Positions 1 to 8,810 are shown, numbered from the stretch's first letter. The stretch: DNA of 29,869 bases from GCA-003244245 sp036266995 (GCA_036266995.1 DATAWX010000027.1:1-29869); one strand, 5' to 3'. Notes: generated from the letters alone by a model not told the origin. Made by a program: numbers and translations.

Positions 1-1
1 A

Positions 2-799
2 CTCATCTCCGCCGAACTCGGCCGCCCCGTCGCCATCGACACCGACCCCAAAGCCGCCATCGCCCTCGGCGCCGCCCTCTGCGCACTACCCACCCCCACC
101 ACCGACACCGCACCCGAGGCGCCGATCAAGGTCGACATCGCAGTCCCCGAGACCTCGGCACCAGCGGCCGGATCCGAACTTCCGTCGTTCACTCCAGCGG
201 AGGTTCCCCAGCGGCCATCCCTGACGGCACTGCCGCTGGATGTCGAACCCGCGACGCTCCAGTGGCGCAAAGCCAGGTCCCGACGGGCCAAACACGTCGC
301 TCTCGCCGGAGCCCTCGCGCTATTCACCGTCGCTGGCGCGGCATCAGTGCCGTTCCTGACCTCTCGCACCGGTCCTCTTCCCCCGGCGGACGCCGGAACC
401 TCGACGCCCAGCACCCCGGCGGCGCCGGGTGCCCCGGCGCCCGGTGCCCCAGCACCCGCCGCCAGCTCAGCACCGAATGCCGAGACGAGCAGCGACAACA
501 GCTCGAATAGCGAGGGATCCGGCGGACCGGTCCGTACCACACCCCGGGCCGCACCGAATAAGCCGGCCGGTGCCGTCGCCAGGCATGATCCCCCGGCGGG
601 TGCCCCCAGCGCGCCGCCGCCGAGCTGGGTCACCACGTACACCTGGACGAGCACCTGGTCCAGCCCCCCTCCGACCACGACCACCACGGTGCCGCCGCCC
701 CCGCCACCTACTAAGACAACGAAGGCGCCCCCGCCGCCCACGACCACCACGGCTGTCCCGACCACCACAGCACACCGCCAGCACGGGCAGCCTGGATGA
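2..799 (+). CDS. Hsp70-family (DnaK-like) protein with membrane anchor and Pro/Thr-rich tail, 3' part
   Basis: The gene enters from the left edge; 265 codons are visible in the frame starting at base 2. The first residues (ELGRPVAID, then DPKAAIALGAAL) match the end of an Hsp70 nucleotide-binding domain, where DPDEAVALGAA is typical. No classical Hsp70 substrate-binding domain follows. Instead there is an acidic linker, a basic stretch (RKARSRRAKH) and one hydrophobic segment at about residues 98-118 (ALAGALALFTVAGAASVPFL), then about 145 residues rich in Pro, Ala, Thr and Ser with runs such as PPPTTTTTVPPPPPP. By the positive-inside rule the ATPase would be cytoplasmic and the tail outside. 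The stop overlaps the start of the next gene (ATGA), so the two are probably translationally coupled. The Hsp70 call rests on a short segment, because most of the domain lies outside the window. Confidence 0.75.
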   Translation, partial: LISAELGRPVAIDTDPKAAIALGAALCALPTPTTDTAPEAPIKVDIAVPETSAPAAGSELPSFTPAEVPQRPSLTALPLDVEPATLQWRKARSRRAKHVALAGALALFTVAGAASVPFLTSRTGPLPPADAGTSTPSTPAAPGAPAPGAPAPAASSAPNAETSSDNSSNSEGSGGPVRTTPRAAPNKPAGAVARHDPPAGAPSAPPPSWVTTYTWTSTWSSPPPTTTTTVPPPPPPTKTTKAPPPPTTTTAVPTTTAHRQHGQPG

Positions 800-3432
800 A
801 CCAGGCAACGGCTCGCCACCATCCGAGGCACGACGGCGCAGAGGTCTCGTTGGCTGGGTTGGGTCCGGCGCAGGCGTTTTACAACGCGGTCTGCGCCGAC
901 CCGTCGGCTCCACTCGCGGTGTGCGTCGTCGGGCCCGGTGGATGCGGAAAGAGCGCGCTGCTGGCAGGGCTGCGGCAGGCCTACCTGGCGGCGGGGGTGA
1001 GCGTGGTCGCGACGGGCGCGGTGCCCATCGAGCTCACGCCGTCCTCGGACGTGGCCGTGCTGGTCGACGATGCCCACCAACTGGACGGCCCCGGACTCGA
1101 CCGGCTTCGCCATCTGGCGTTGACCGGCGACGTGCGGCTCGTCGTCGCCTACCGGCCCTGGCCGAGGAAGCCGGAACTCGACGAACTCGAAGACGCTGTG
1201 GGCAGTCACCATCAACCGGTGTTACTGGATCGGCTGGATCGCCGCAGCATCCAGATGCGCTGCGCGGCGCGGCTCGGCGGGGCGTTGCCCGCGTCGGTGA
1301 TCGACCTGCTCTGCGAGCAGACCGGCGGGGTTCCCATGCTGATCGACTGGGTGCTGGACTCGATACAGGCCGGGATCAGGCTCGACGGCGACCGTCCGGA
1401 TCTGCCGCCCGGTCTCGTCGACCGGGCCCGCTACGGCCTGGACCGGCTGGCCCCCCAGCTCCGGGCATTACTGCTGGCAGTGGGGCTCGGCGCGGCCCCG
1501 GACCCGGACATCCTCGCCGAGGTGCTGGTGGTGGATCAGGCGATCGTTGTCGACCTGTTGTCGATGGCGCAGGCAGCCGGCCTGCTGCTCAGCGACGGGC
1601 GGGTGATCCCGCTGGTGCAGCGGGCGGTAGTGGCCGGTGCCGCGCCGGGCACCAGGCGGGTGGTTCAGCGGCTGGCGCTCGCTGCCCACCTCGAACGTGG
1701 CCGGCCGGTGCTCGGCCTGGCCCGCCAGCTGATCGACGCGGGTGCCCGCGGTAGCGACCTCGCCGCCGTTTTCGAAGCGGCCGGCGACGCCGCCATGTCC
1801 GAACCGTCCGGGTCAGGCGCCGCGGCGCACGCGGCGCAGCTCTACACCCAGGCCGTTGCCGCCGGTGCCGACCCTGCCTCGTTGGCGCCCCGGCGTGCCG
1901 AGGCATCGGCTCTCGCCGGTGACCTGGACAAAGCACTGCGCCTTGCCGACCAGGCATTGTCCGACCCCTTATGTCCCGACCTCGGCAAGGCTGGCAACGT
2001 CGCGGCCGCAGTCTTGGCCCAACGTGGTCTGCTGGCTCGCAGCGCCGAGGTCTACCGCTGGGTCGGCCCCGCCCGGATGGGATCGGCGGCGCCACTGGCG
2101 GCGCTGGCGCTGCTGGGGACCGGGTCGCTGGCCGAGGCCCGGGAGGTGCTGGCGACCTCTCACGGTGACCGACCGCCGACGCTGGTAGCCGGCGCGGAGT
2201 CGCTGATGGCCGCCGGTGTACTCGAGTCGGTACTGAGCTCACCCGTGGGCGCGCCCACGACCGCCCCGACAATGGCACTGTCGACGCTGACCAGAGCCGC
2301 AGCGCTGCTCGAACCGGGCGGACGCGCCGCGCTGCTCCCAGACACCCCGGCGGCTTTGGCGGCGATCGTGGCGCTGCACTGTGGCGAGCTCGACGTCGCC
2401 GTCTCGGTCCTGGAGCGGGCGCTGGCCAGCGGCGCCGGCGGGTTGTTTGCGCGAGCCCGCCACCAGCTACTGCTGGCCTGGACCGCGATGACCCGTGGCG
2501 ACATCGCGCTCGCCCGGCGATGGCTGGCCCGCACAGTCCCCGACTCAGGCAACTTCGAACCACGGGAGGCGTTGTTCGCCGCTGCGCTGGCGGTCGGTCT
2601 AGCCCGGCGCGAGAGCGACATCCCCACGTTGCAGACAGCATGGGCGGCGGCCCGGGAGGCCATCGTCCGGCACCCGGCCGACCTGTTCGCCCTGTTGCCG
2701 CTGGGTGAGCTGGCGGTGGCCGCGGCCAGACTACGGGACTTCGACCGGGTGGCGCCGCACCTGGAGCAGGCCTGGACCCTGCTTGAGCGGCTGGGTGACC
2801 CGCCGCTGTGGACCGCACCGCTGCACTGGTACGCGATGCATGCCGCGATGCTGCAAGGGCAGCCCAACATGGCCGAGCCGCACGCGGCGGCGTTGGCTCA
2901 GGCCGCGAAGAACAACCACTTCGCCAGGGTGCTCGCTGCCGCCGGACGCGCCTGGATGCAGGTGCTGGCCGGGCAGTTCGACCCCACTGAGGTGGAGGCC
3001 GCGGCGCGGGGACTGCAGACGATCGGGCAGGCCAACGATGGTTCCCGGCTCGTTGGGCAGGCCGCGATTCGCACCACCGACCGCAAGGCCATGGTCGCGC
3101 TGCTCGGATGTGCTCGAGCGCTGCAAGCCACCGGCCCCGGCGCGGCCAGCGCGGTGCCGGAAAGTGCACCGGAGGCCTCACCCGAGCCGGTGGTTGCCTC
3201 CCGACCACCGGCCGCTGCATCATCCGCCGCACCCCTGCTGAGCAGCCGGGAACATGAGGTCGCCGAGCTCATCCTGACCGGACTGACCTACCGTCAGATC
3301 GGCGAACGGCTGTTCATCTCGGCCAAGACCGTCGAGCACCACGTGGCCCGGATGCGTCAGCGATTGGATGTGACCAGCCGCGACGAGCTGTTTGCCCAGC
3401 TCCGGATGTTGGTCGGAGCTAGCGGCGGGTGA
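796..3432 (+). CDS. Large LuxR-family regulator with N-terminal P-loop ATPase
   Basis: This 878-residue protein has the build of a LAL/STAND-type regulator. Walker A is GPGGCGKS at residues 46-53, and Walker B is VAVLVDD with acidic residues 91-92. A long Ala/Leu-rich helical middle, probably TPR-like, follows. The C-terminal LuxR helix-turn-helix lies at about 815-868 (SSREHEVAELILTGLTYRQI, then ISAKTVEHHVARMRQRL). Such proteins are ATP-dependent transcription activators that sense a ligand or partner; the signal here is unknown. I see no good ribosome binding site, but the ATG overlaps the stop of the Hsp70-like gene, so coupled translation is likely and a joint function plausible. The last 14 bp overlap the end of the convergent fbiC gene. 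Confidence 0.88.
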   Translation: MNQATARHHPRHDGAEVSLAGLGPAQAFYNAVCADPSAPLAVCVVGPGGCGKSALLAGLRQAYLAAGVSVVATGAVPIELTPSSDVAVLVDDAHQLDGPGLDRLRHLALTGDVRLVVAYRPWPRKPELDELEDAVGSHHQPVLLDRLDRRSIQMRCAARLGGALPASVIDLLCEQTGGVPMLIDWVLDSIQAGIRLDGDRPDLPPGLVDRARYGLDRLAPQLRALLLAVGLGAAPDPDILAEVLVVDQAIVVDLLSMAQAAGLLLSDGRVIPLVQRAVVAGAAPGTRRVVQRLALAAHLERGRPVLGLARQLIDAGARGSDLAAVFEAAGDAAMSEPSGSGAAAHAAQLYTQAVAAGADPASLAPRRAEASALAGDLDKALRLADQALSDPLCPDLGKAGNVAAAVLAQRGLLARSAEVYRWVGPARMGSAAPLAALALLGTGSLAEAREVLATSHGDRPPTLVAGAESLMAAGVLESVLSSPVGAPTTAPTMALSTLTRAAALLEPGGRAALLPDTPAALAAIVALHCGELDVAVSVLERALASGAGGLFARARHQLLLAWTAMTRGDIALARRWLARTVPDSGNFEPREALFAAALAVGLARRESDIPTLQTAWAAAREAIVRHPADLFALLPLGELAVAAARLRDFDRVAPHLEQAWTLLERLGDPPLWTAPLHWYAMHAAMLQGQPNMAEPHAAALAQAAKNNHFARVLAAAGRAWMQVLAGQFDPTEVEAAARGLQTIGQANDGSRLVGQAAIRTTDRKAMVALLGCARALQATGPGAASAVPESAPEASPEPVVASRPPAAASSAAPLLSSREHEVAELILTGLTYRQIGERLFISAKTVEHHVARMRQRLDVTSRDELFAQLRMLVGASGG

Positions 3433-5773
3433 GCCCCACCGGCTTGTAGAGGGTGCTGCGCTGGGCCAGCGGTCGACCGAGCGGCTCGACGATCGCGCGG
3501 AACCCTGCCGCATCCAGGCCCTGCCCGTGGCTGGCGCCGGCCGCCCGGCTGATGTTCTCGTCCATCAGCGTGCCACCCAGGTCGTCGACGCCGGCCTGCA
3601 GCAGCTGGCGGGCACCGGACTCGCCGAGCTTGACCCAGGACGCCTGCACGTGGTCGATCAACCCGTGCATCGCGATCCGAGCTACCGCGTGCACCAGCAG
3701 CACCTCTCGCCAGGTCGGTCCACGCCGAGCTGCCCGCTTGAGATACATCGGGGTCGCCATGTGCACGAAGGGCAGCCCGACGAACTCGGTGAACCCGCCG
3801 GTCTGTGCCTGCAGTTCCCGAGCTCTCAGCAGGTGACGGGCCCAGTGCACCGGTTGCTCGATGGCCCCGAACATCATCGTGACGTTGGACCGCAGCCCTA
3901 CCGAGTGCGCCACCCGGTGCGCCTCCAGCCACTCCGCAGTAGTGATCTTGTCCGGGCACAGCACCGCGCGGACCTCATCGTCGAGGATCTCCGCGGCGGT
4001 ACCGGGCAGCGATCGCAGGCCCGCTTCGCGCAGCCGGGTCAGGTAGTCGACGAGCGGCTCGCCCAACCGTCGGGCCCCTTCGGTGACCTCCAGTGCGGTG
4101 AAGCCGTGGATGTGGATTCCGGGGGCCGCCTCGTGGATTGTCCGACACACCGTGACGTAGTAGTCACCATCGAAGCTGGGATGGATCCCGCCCTGCAGGC
4201 AGACCTCGGTGGCGCCGCGGCGCTGCGCCTCGAGCACCCGCGCCACGATCTCGGGGAGCTCCAGCAGGTACGGCGCGCCACGCAGATTCAGTGACAGCTT
4301 GCCCTTGGAGAACCCGCAGAACCGGCACCGGAACGTGCATACGTTGGTGTAGTTGATGTTGCGATTGACCACATAGGTGACGGTGTCGCCGACGGCTGCC
4401 ACCCGCAGCTCGTCGGCCAGCCTGGCGACGGCGCCGACCTCGGGGCCGCGGGCTCGAAACAGCGTGACCAGCTCCTCGAGTCCGGGGCGCTGGCCGGCGC
4501 GAACCCCGTCGAGCACCGCACGCACAGCGCCGGTCGCCCGCCCCGGCGCCGGCAGCAACACTGGCGGCGCGACACCGGCGCCGGAGTACCAAGCGGTGGA
4601 GCGACGCCCCGCCAAGGTCACTTCGGCGCCGTCGGCGACGTCGGTGGCCCGCGCCGCATGTTCGGGAAAGACAGCGCCCGGATCGTCGCGCCCGAGCCCT
4701 TCGGCGTCGGAGCGGTCCAGCACACCGAAACGGACGGTCTCATGCAGCCACCGGTCAGGCTGCAGGGCGAACTCCGGGTAGATGGTCAGGCGCGGGGCCA
4801 GCGTGTGGCCGTGCACCTCGGTCGCACTGCGCAGCTCGTCCAGCGCCGGCCAGGGTCGCTCGGGATTGACGTGATCGGCGCTGATGGGGGAGACCCCACC
4901 CCAGTCGTCGATGCCGGCGGCAAGGACACTCGCCGGGTCGTCGGTGAGGTTGGGCGGGGCCTGCACATGCACCTGCGGCGGCAGCAGCAGCCGAGCCAGC
5001 GCGATGGCCCGTAGGTGCTCCCGCGGTGGGCAGGGTGGTACATGACGCATCGCGGTGCCCGCCTTGGGCCGGAAGTTCTGCACGATCACTTCTTGGACAT
5101 GCCCGAACCGCCGGTGCGCGTCGGCGATCGCCTCTAGGGCTACGATGCGGTCGGTCTCGGTCTCGCCGATACCGACCAGGATCCCGGTGGTGAACGGGAT
5201 CGCCAGCTCACCCGCCGTATGCAGGGTGGCCAGTCGCCGGTCCGGGTGCTTGTCCGGGGCGCCCCGGTGCGCGGCCAGGTCCGGCCGCAACGATTCGATC
5301 ATCATGCCCTGGCTGGCGGTCACCATGCGCAGCGCAGCCAGCTCGTCGCGGTACAAGGCGCCGGCGTTGGCATGCGGGAGTAGCCCGGTCTGCTCGAGCA
5401 CCGCTCGGCACGCCGCGACCAGGTAGCCCACCGTGGAGTCGTAGCCGTGATCGACCAGCCAGCTCCGGGCTGACGGGTACCGGCGCTCTGCGCGCTCACC
5501 GAGGGTGAACAGCGCCTCATGACAGCCGAGCTCGGCGCCCCGCCTGGCGATCGCCAACACCTCGTCGAGCTCCAGGTAGGGTGACGGAAGCTCCCGGGGA
5601 GCATGGGCGAAGGTGCAATAGCCGCAGCGATCCCGGCACAGCATGGTCAACGGCAGGAACACCTTGGGCGAGTAGGTCACCCGCGTTCCGTACACCGCGT
5701 CACGCGCCGCACGAGCTCGTCGTGCCAACTCCCCAGTGCCCAACCGAACGAGCTCGCCCCCGTCGTTCACCAT
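3419..5773 (-). CDS. fbiC: 7,8-didemethyl-8-hydroxy-5-deazariboflavin (F0) synthase, fused CofG-CofH
   Basis: FbiC makes F0, the deazaflavin core of coenzyme F420, from tyrosine and 5-amino-6-ribitylamino-uracil using two radical-SAM modules. Both iron-sulfur motifs are visible: CRDRCGYC (C46, C50, C53) in the CofG half and CTFRCRFC (C479, C483, C486) in the CofH half. Other family landmarks include EALFTLGERAE, IPFTTGILVGIGET, WGGVSPISADHVNPERPWPA, GLRSNVTMMFGA and LGGTLMDENISRAAG. I place the start at the ATG at 5773 (784 residues); the next codon is GTG and sits better after a GGGAG upstream, so it may be the true start. A longer frame upstream reads through the end of the diguanylate cyclase gene and is rejected. 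The protein is shorter than M. tuberculosis FbiC (about 856 residues), mainly at the N-terminus and linker. Confidence 0.95.
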   Translation of the reverse strand: MVNDGGELVRLGTGELARRARAARDAVYGTRVTYSPKVFLPLTMLCRDRCGYCTFAHAPRELPSPYLELDEVLAIARRGAELGCHEALFTLGERAERRYPSARSWLVDHGYDSTVGYLVAACRAVLEQTGLLPHANAGALYRDELAALRMVTASQGMMIESLRPDLAAHRGAPDKHPDRRLATLHTAGELAIPFTTGILVGIGETETDRIVALEAIADAHRRFGHVQEVIVQNFRPKAGTAMRHVPPCPPREHLRAIALARLLLPPQVHVQAPPNLTDDPASVLAAGIDDWGGVSPISADHVNPERPWPALDELRSATEVHGHTLAPRLTIYPEFALQPDRWLHETVRFGVLDRSDAEGLGRDDPGAVFPEHAARATDVADGAEVTLAGRRSTAWYSGAGVAPPVLLPAPGRATGAVRAVLDGVRAGQRPGLEELVTLFRARGPEVGAVARLADELRVAAVGDTVTYVVNRNINYTNVCTFRCRFCGFSKGKLSLNLRGAPYLLELPEIVARVLEAQRRGATEVCLQGGIHPSFDGDYYVTVCRTIHEAAPGIHIHGFTALEVTEGARRLGEPLVDYLTRLREAGLRSLPGTAAEILDDEVRAVLCPDKITTAEWLEAHRVAHSVGLRSNVTMMFGAIEQPVHWARHLLRARELQAQTGGFTEFVGLPFVHMATPMYLKRAARRGPTWREVLLVHAVARIAMHGLIDHVQASWVKLGESGARQLLQAGVDDLGGTLMDENISRAAGASHGQGLDAAGFRAIVEPLGRPLAQRSTLYKPVGLTRR

Positions 5774-5801
5774 GCTCCCAGCCTGGCAGTGAGAGCGTGG
5801 A

Positions 5802-7094
5802 TCAGCGCGTTGCGAGGCGTACGCGGTCGCGACCGGCGGCTTTGGCGGCCAGCAGGGCGCCGTCGGCGGCAAGGAGCAGCTGGTCGATCTCGTCGCCGTC
5901 ATTGGGTCGGACCGCCGCACCTATCGACACCGATATCCCATCCACGGTGACCGGCCGATCGTGCGGACTGTCGACCAGGACGCGCAGCTGGCTGATTCGC
6001 TCCCGGATCCGGTCCGCGATGTGCTCAACCTGGTCGGTGCCCACCCCGGAGAGCAGGATCACGAACTCTTCACCCCCGAACCGCCCGACCAGGTCGTAGG
6101 GCCTGGTCTGGGAGCGGAGCTCATCAGCGACGGCGCGTAGCACCTGGTCACCGACGAGATGACCCATCCGGTCGTTGAACAGCTTGAAATGATCCAGGTC
6201 CAGCATCAGCACTCCAAGCGGGTCGGCGAGCCGGCGGGCGCGTTCAAGCTCCCTGCCGGCGGCCTCACGCCAGAAGCCCGCGGTGAGCAGACCAGTTTTG
6301 CTGTCGGTGCGCGCGGCCTGCTGGAAGTGCGGGAGCAGCAGTGCACGGTGCAGTGCGAACACGGTGATCATGAGGACGGCAAGAAGCCATGGAGCGAAGG
6401 CCAGCGTCACGGCGAATCCGACTCCGAGCCCCAGCGCGGCCGCCACAACGATCTGGTCACCCGGGTTGCCCAGGACCTGAGGGGCCGGCTGCAGTGGGTC
6501 GGACATGATCACGGCGCCGACCACCAAGCCGTAATTGACCAACCAGAACACCGTCCCGGCACCGATCAGGACGATAAGCCCCGGCGGTCCGTGCGGGACG
6601 ATCGGATACCCATCGGGCTGGACCAGCTGCAGGACTGCGACGGCGGCCGCGGGCGCCAGCACCATCGTCGCGGCCGAGAACAGCTTTCGATACAACCTGC
6701 CGGAACATCCTCGATACCAGGAGTGCAGATGAACCAACCCGGTCAGACCGAAGACAAGCGGCAGCGGAACGGACAACACCGCCGCGAAAATCCATAACGA
6801 GGTGAGATTCGTCAGCAGACCAGTGCCTGCCGTCCGCTCCCGCAGGCTCTCGATCCGGCGAACCGCCTCCCGGTGGACGACCGCCCCAGCGCTCAGCAGC
6901 CCGAAGCGCACCAGATCACCAGAGCGGATCGGGACCGCCACGATGATCCCAGCAACCAGCGCCAGCGCCACGAAGTCCACAGTGAGGACGTAGGCGATGA
7001 CAACTCTCCGCTCGCACCACAACGTCCACTGCCGTGGGTGCAGGGCCAGGCCGCGCCTCGATTCGACGCCTTGCAGCCCGTGGCTCATACTCAC
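5802..7094 (-). CDS. Membrane-bound diguanylate cyclase (GGDEF domain)
   Basis: The protein has 430 residues. The first 250 or so are mostly hydrophobic, with about six membrane segments (roughly 31-54, 94-120, 138-158, 172-197 and 213-246, with a weaker one near 61-73). A GGDEF domain follows at about 258-430. The active-site loop is GGEEF (residues 340-344), an active variant, preceded by RPYD (331-334) exactly five residues upstream, which is the inhibitory I-site RxxD. It should therefore make cyclic di-GMP from two GTP and be product-inhibited. I see no EAL domain. The GTG at 7094 follows GGGGGA at 5 nt; an in-frame ATG lies two codons later with worse spacing. The gene ends 28 bp before fbiC on the same strand, so the two probably share a transcript. 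Confidence 0.92.
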   Translation of the reverse strand: MSMSHGLQGVESRRGLALHPRQWTLWCERRVVIAYVLTVDFVALALVAGIIVAVPIRSGDLVRFGLLSAGAVVHREAVRRIESLRERTAGTGLLTNLTSLWIFAAVLSVPLPLVFGLTGLVHLHSWYRGCSGRLYRKLFSAATMVLAPAAAVAVLQLVQPDGYPIVPHGPPGLIVLIGAGTVFWLVNYGLVVGAVIMSDPLQPAPQVLGNPGDQIVVAAALGLGVGFAVTLAFAPWLLAVLMITVFALHRALLLPHFQQAARTDSKTGLLTAGFWREAAGRELERARRLADPLGVLMLDLDHFKLFNDRMGHLVGDQVLRAVADELRSQTRPYDLVGRFGGEEFVILLSGVGTDQVEHIADRIRERISQLRVLVDSPHDRPVTVDGISVSIGAAVRPNDGDEIDQLLLAADGALLAAKAAGRDRVRLATR

Positions 7095-7201
7095 TAGGTT
7101 CCCCCGGTAGTGACGTTGAGCGATCTTTCCCCAGGGTAATCGGCATGCGACTCTTTGTCATCCTCCGAGCGGAGTGCCACATCCAGCGGATTTTTCGTCA
7201 C

Positions 7202-7234
7202 CCTCAGCCATATGGTACCGCCAAATGGCTGAGG
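7202..7234. promoter_or_regulatory. 10-bp perfect inverted repeat in a divergent promoter region
   Basis: CCTCAGCCAT (7202-7211) and its exact reverse complement ATGGCTGAGG (7225-7234) are separated by 13 bp. The repeat lies in the 242-bp gap between the diguanylate cyclase start (minus strand) and the DUF3048 gene start (plus strand). It cannot be a terminator for either gene, since both point away from it, so an operator or a leader hairpin is more likely. No regulator can be assigned. Confidence 0.45.
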
Positions 7235-7336
7235 TCTGAGCCTTCGTGGTGGGCCAGGATTTCCCGTGCACCGATCACCGCTGGTATGAAGTGTCACCCA
7301 GAGTCGCATCCCGCGCTCCGCGAGGGGGTGGTGGTA

Positions 7337-8416
7337 ATGAGCAGATGGGGACAAGCGCTGCGAGTGCTGGTCCTGCTGCTGGTGGTGTACGCGCTGCCGG
7401 CCAGCTTGCTGTCCAGCTCCACCTGGGCATCGGTGACGCCATCCGCGACGGTCGCCGTACCCGGCTCGCAGCTTCCGTCCGGCTCGGTGGGGTCCGGCAC
7501 GAGTGCGCCGAGATTGGTCCCGGCCGCCCCGGCGCCCAGCCTGTCACCCAGCATCGCGCCCAGCCCGCCACCGGTCTCGCCGTTCACCGGCCTGCCCACC
7601 GACCTCAACGCCCCCGTGCTCTGCGTGAAGATCGACAATGCGGCGGTGGCCCGCCCGCAAAGCGGACTCGAGCTGGCCGATCTCGTCTACGTCGAACCCG
7701 TCGAGGGCGGCCTGAGCCGGCTCCTGGGCGTGTACCAGTCCCGAGTCCCGCCAGTGGTGGGGCCGGTACGCAGCTCGCGAGCCTCCGATGTGGAGTTGCT
7801 GGCCAATTTCGGCCGGCCGGCACTGGCGTTTTCCGGCGCGGCACCCGAAGTCGGCGCGTTGGTCGACCAGGCTCCGATACTTGACGTCTCGGCGATAGCG
7901 CGGGCGGGTGACTATCACCGCGACCGGCGAAGACCGATGCCGCACAATCTCTACGGCGACGCCAACCAGCTACGCCAAGGCGGCGCGCCACCGCGAGATA
8001 TCGGGTTCCGCTTCGGACCTCTTCCATCCGGCGGTCAACCAGTGCAGGGGACAACCGAGGTCAGGTACCCGGCGACCACCATCGGCGTGCAGTGGGTGCC
8101 CGCGGAATCCAGGTGGGTGATGTCCATGGATAGCGCGCCGCTCACCTCCGCGTCGGGACCGCGGCCCGGTGCGGCGACTGTGGTGCTGCAGCGGGTGCCA
8201 GTGCACGCTACTTCGGTCCACGACGTGGCCGGATCAGCGTCGCCGTTCGCGGCGACAGTGGGCTCCGGTGAGGCGGTCGTGCTCCGTGACGGCCAGGCGT
8301 TCACCGGGAGCTGGTCGCGTCCGAACCCCGACGCGGTCACCACCTTCACCATGCCGGATGGATCGCCGCTGACCTTCGCGCCCGGCCCAGTATGGGTGGT
8401 ACTGGTTCCAAGCTAG
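7337..8416 (+). CDS. Secreted DUF3048 domain-containing protein
   Basis: The protein has 359 residues. The N-terminus has a signal peptide (hydrophobic residues about 7-26, then a plausible cleavage after TWA). There is no lipobox cysteine, unlike the Bacillus YerB lipoproteins of the same family. A Pro/Ser/Ala-rich linker to about residue 85 leads into the DUF3048 region, with landmarks PVLCVKIDN, DLVYVEPVEGGLSRLLGVYQ, GPVRSSRASD and PMPHNLYGD; the C-terminal half is beta-rich. The function of DUF3048 is unknown; it acts outside the cytoplasm. The ATG at 7337 is chosen because GAGGGGG precedes it by about 8 nt and the signal peptide begins there. A longer in-frame extension upstream covers the intergenic palindrome and is rejected. 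Confidence 0.85.
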   Translation: MSRWGQALRVLVLLLVVYALPASLLSSSTWASVTPSATVAVPGSQLPSGSVGSGTSAPRLVPAAPAPSLSPSIAPSPPPVSPFTGLPTDLNAPVLCVKIDNAAVARPQSGLELADLVYVEPVEGGLSRLLGVYQSRVPPVVGPVRSSRASDVELLANFGRPALAFSGAAPEVGALVDQAPILDVSAIARAGDYHRDRRRPMPHNLYGDANQLRQGGAPPRDIGFRFGPLPSGGQPVQGTTEVRYPATTIGVQWVPAESRWVMSMDSAPLTSASGPRPGAATVVLQRVPVHATSVHDVAGSASPFAATVGSGEAVVLRDGQAFTGSWSRPNPDAVTTFTMPDGSPLTFAPGPVWVVLVPS

Positions 8417-8437
8417 GCGCTGCCAGGTGCAGGGGAC

Positions 8438-8455
8438 ATACCTGCCGGGGGTACG
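8438..8455. promoter_or_regulatory. Candidate CsoR operator upstream of csoR
   Basis: The imperfect dyad TACC-tgccggg-GGTA (core 8439-8453) lies 36 bp before the csoR start. Its GC-rich centre flanked by TACC and GGTA resembles the operators bound by copper-sensing CsoR proteins, which usually control their own operon. The likeness is by eye only. Confidence 0.5.
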
Positions 8456-8489
8456 TTGAGCCGCACAGGGGTCGAGAGGGGACAGCGCG

Positions 8490-8768
8490 GTGGCGAGCTA
8501 CACCAAGGACCGGGTCGCGTACCTCAACCGGCTACGCCGGATCGAGGGTCAGATCCGCGGGCTTCATCGGATGGTGGAGCAGGACCAGTATTGCATCGAT
8601 GTACTGACCCAAGTCTCGGCCGCTACCAAAGCACTGCAATCCTTCGCACTGGCTCTGCTCGAAGAACATATGGCCACCTGCATGGTCGACGCCGCGGCCG
8701 ACGGGTCCGACGCCGGCGTCAAGGTCAAGGAAGCGGCCGACGCGATCGCTCGCCTGGTTCGCTCCTGA
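8490..8768 (+). CDS. csoR: Copper-sensing transcriptional repressor, CsoR family
   Basis: This 92-residue all-helical protein belongs to the CsoR/RcnR family. The Cu(I)-binding triad is present at C35, H60 and C64, matching C36-H61-C65 of M. tuberculosis CsoR, with the adjacent Tyr (Y34). The N-terminal RLRRIEGQIRGLHRMV segment is the family's DNA-contact helix. When Cu(I) binds, the repressor leaves its operator. The GTG start is preceded by GAGAGGGGA at suitable spacing. The gene heads a same-strand group with copZ, a secreted protein and copA, so it most likely controls all four. Confidence 0.95.
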   Translation: MASYTKDRVAYLNRLRRIEGQIRGLHRMVEQDQYCIDVLTQVSAATKALQSFALALLEEHMATCMVDAAADGSDAGVKVKEAADAIARLVRS

Positions 8769-8810
8769 CAAACCGCGCGGTGTAGCGCAACGGGATGAGG
8801 AGGTTATGAC

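Noticed and set aside
672..770. Repetitive Pro/Thr codons near 672-770 as a possible CRISPR or tandem DNA repeat
   Set aside because: The repeats are irregular and follow the reading frame of the Pro/Thr-rich tail, so they reflect low-complexity protein.
1589..3232. A 547-codon open frame on the minus strand inside the LuxR gene
   Set aside because: Its translation is Arg/Pro-rich with no recognisable domain, and the plus-strand frame has clear Walker and HTH motifs. It is a GC-rich shadow frame.
3392..4294. A 300-codon plus-strand frame opposite fbiC
   Set aside because: It is antisense to the CofH half, which carries the conserved cysteines; no ribosome binding site or domain is seen.
5774..5920. 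A 49-codon N-terminal extension of FbiC
   Set aside because: The extension reads the end of the diguanylate cyclase gene in another frame and has no FbiC likeness.
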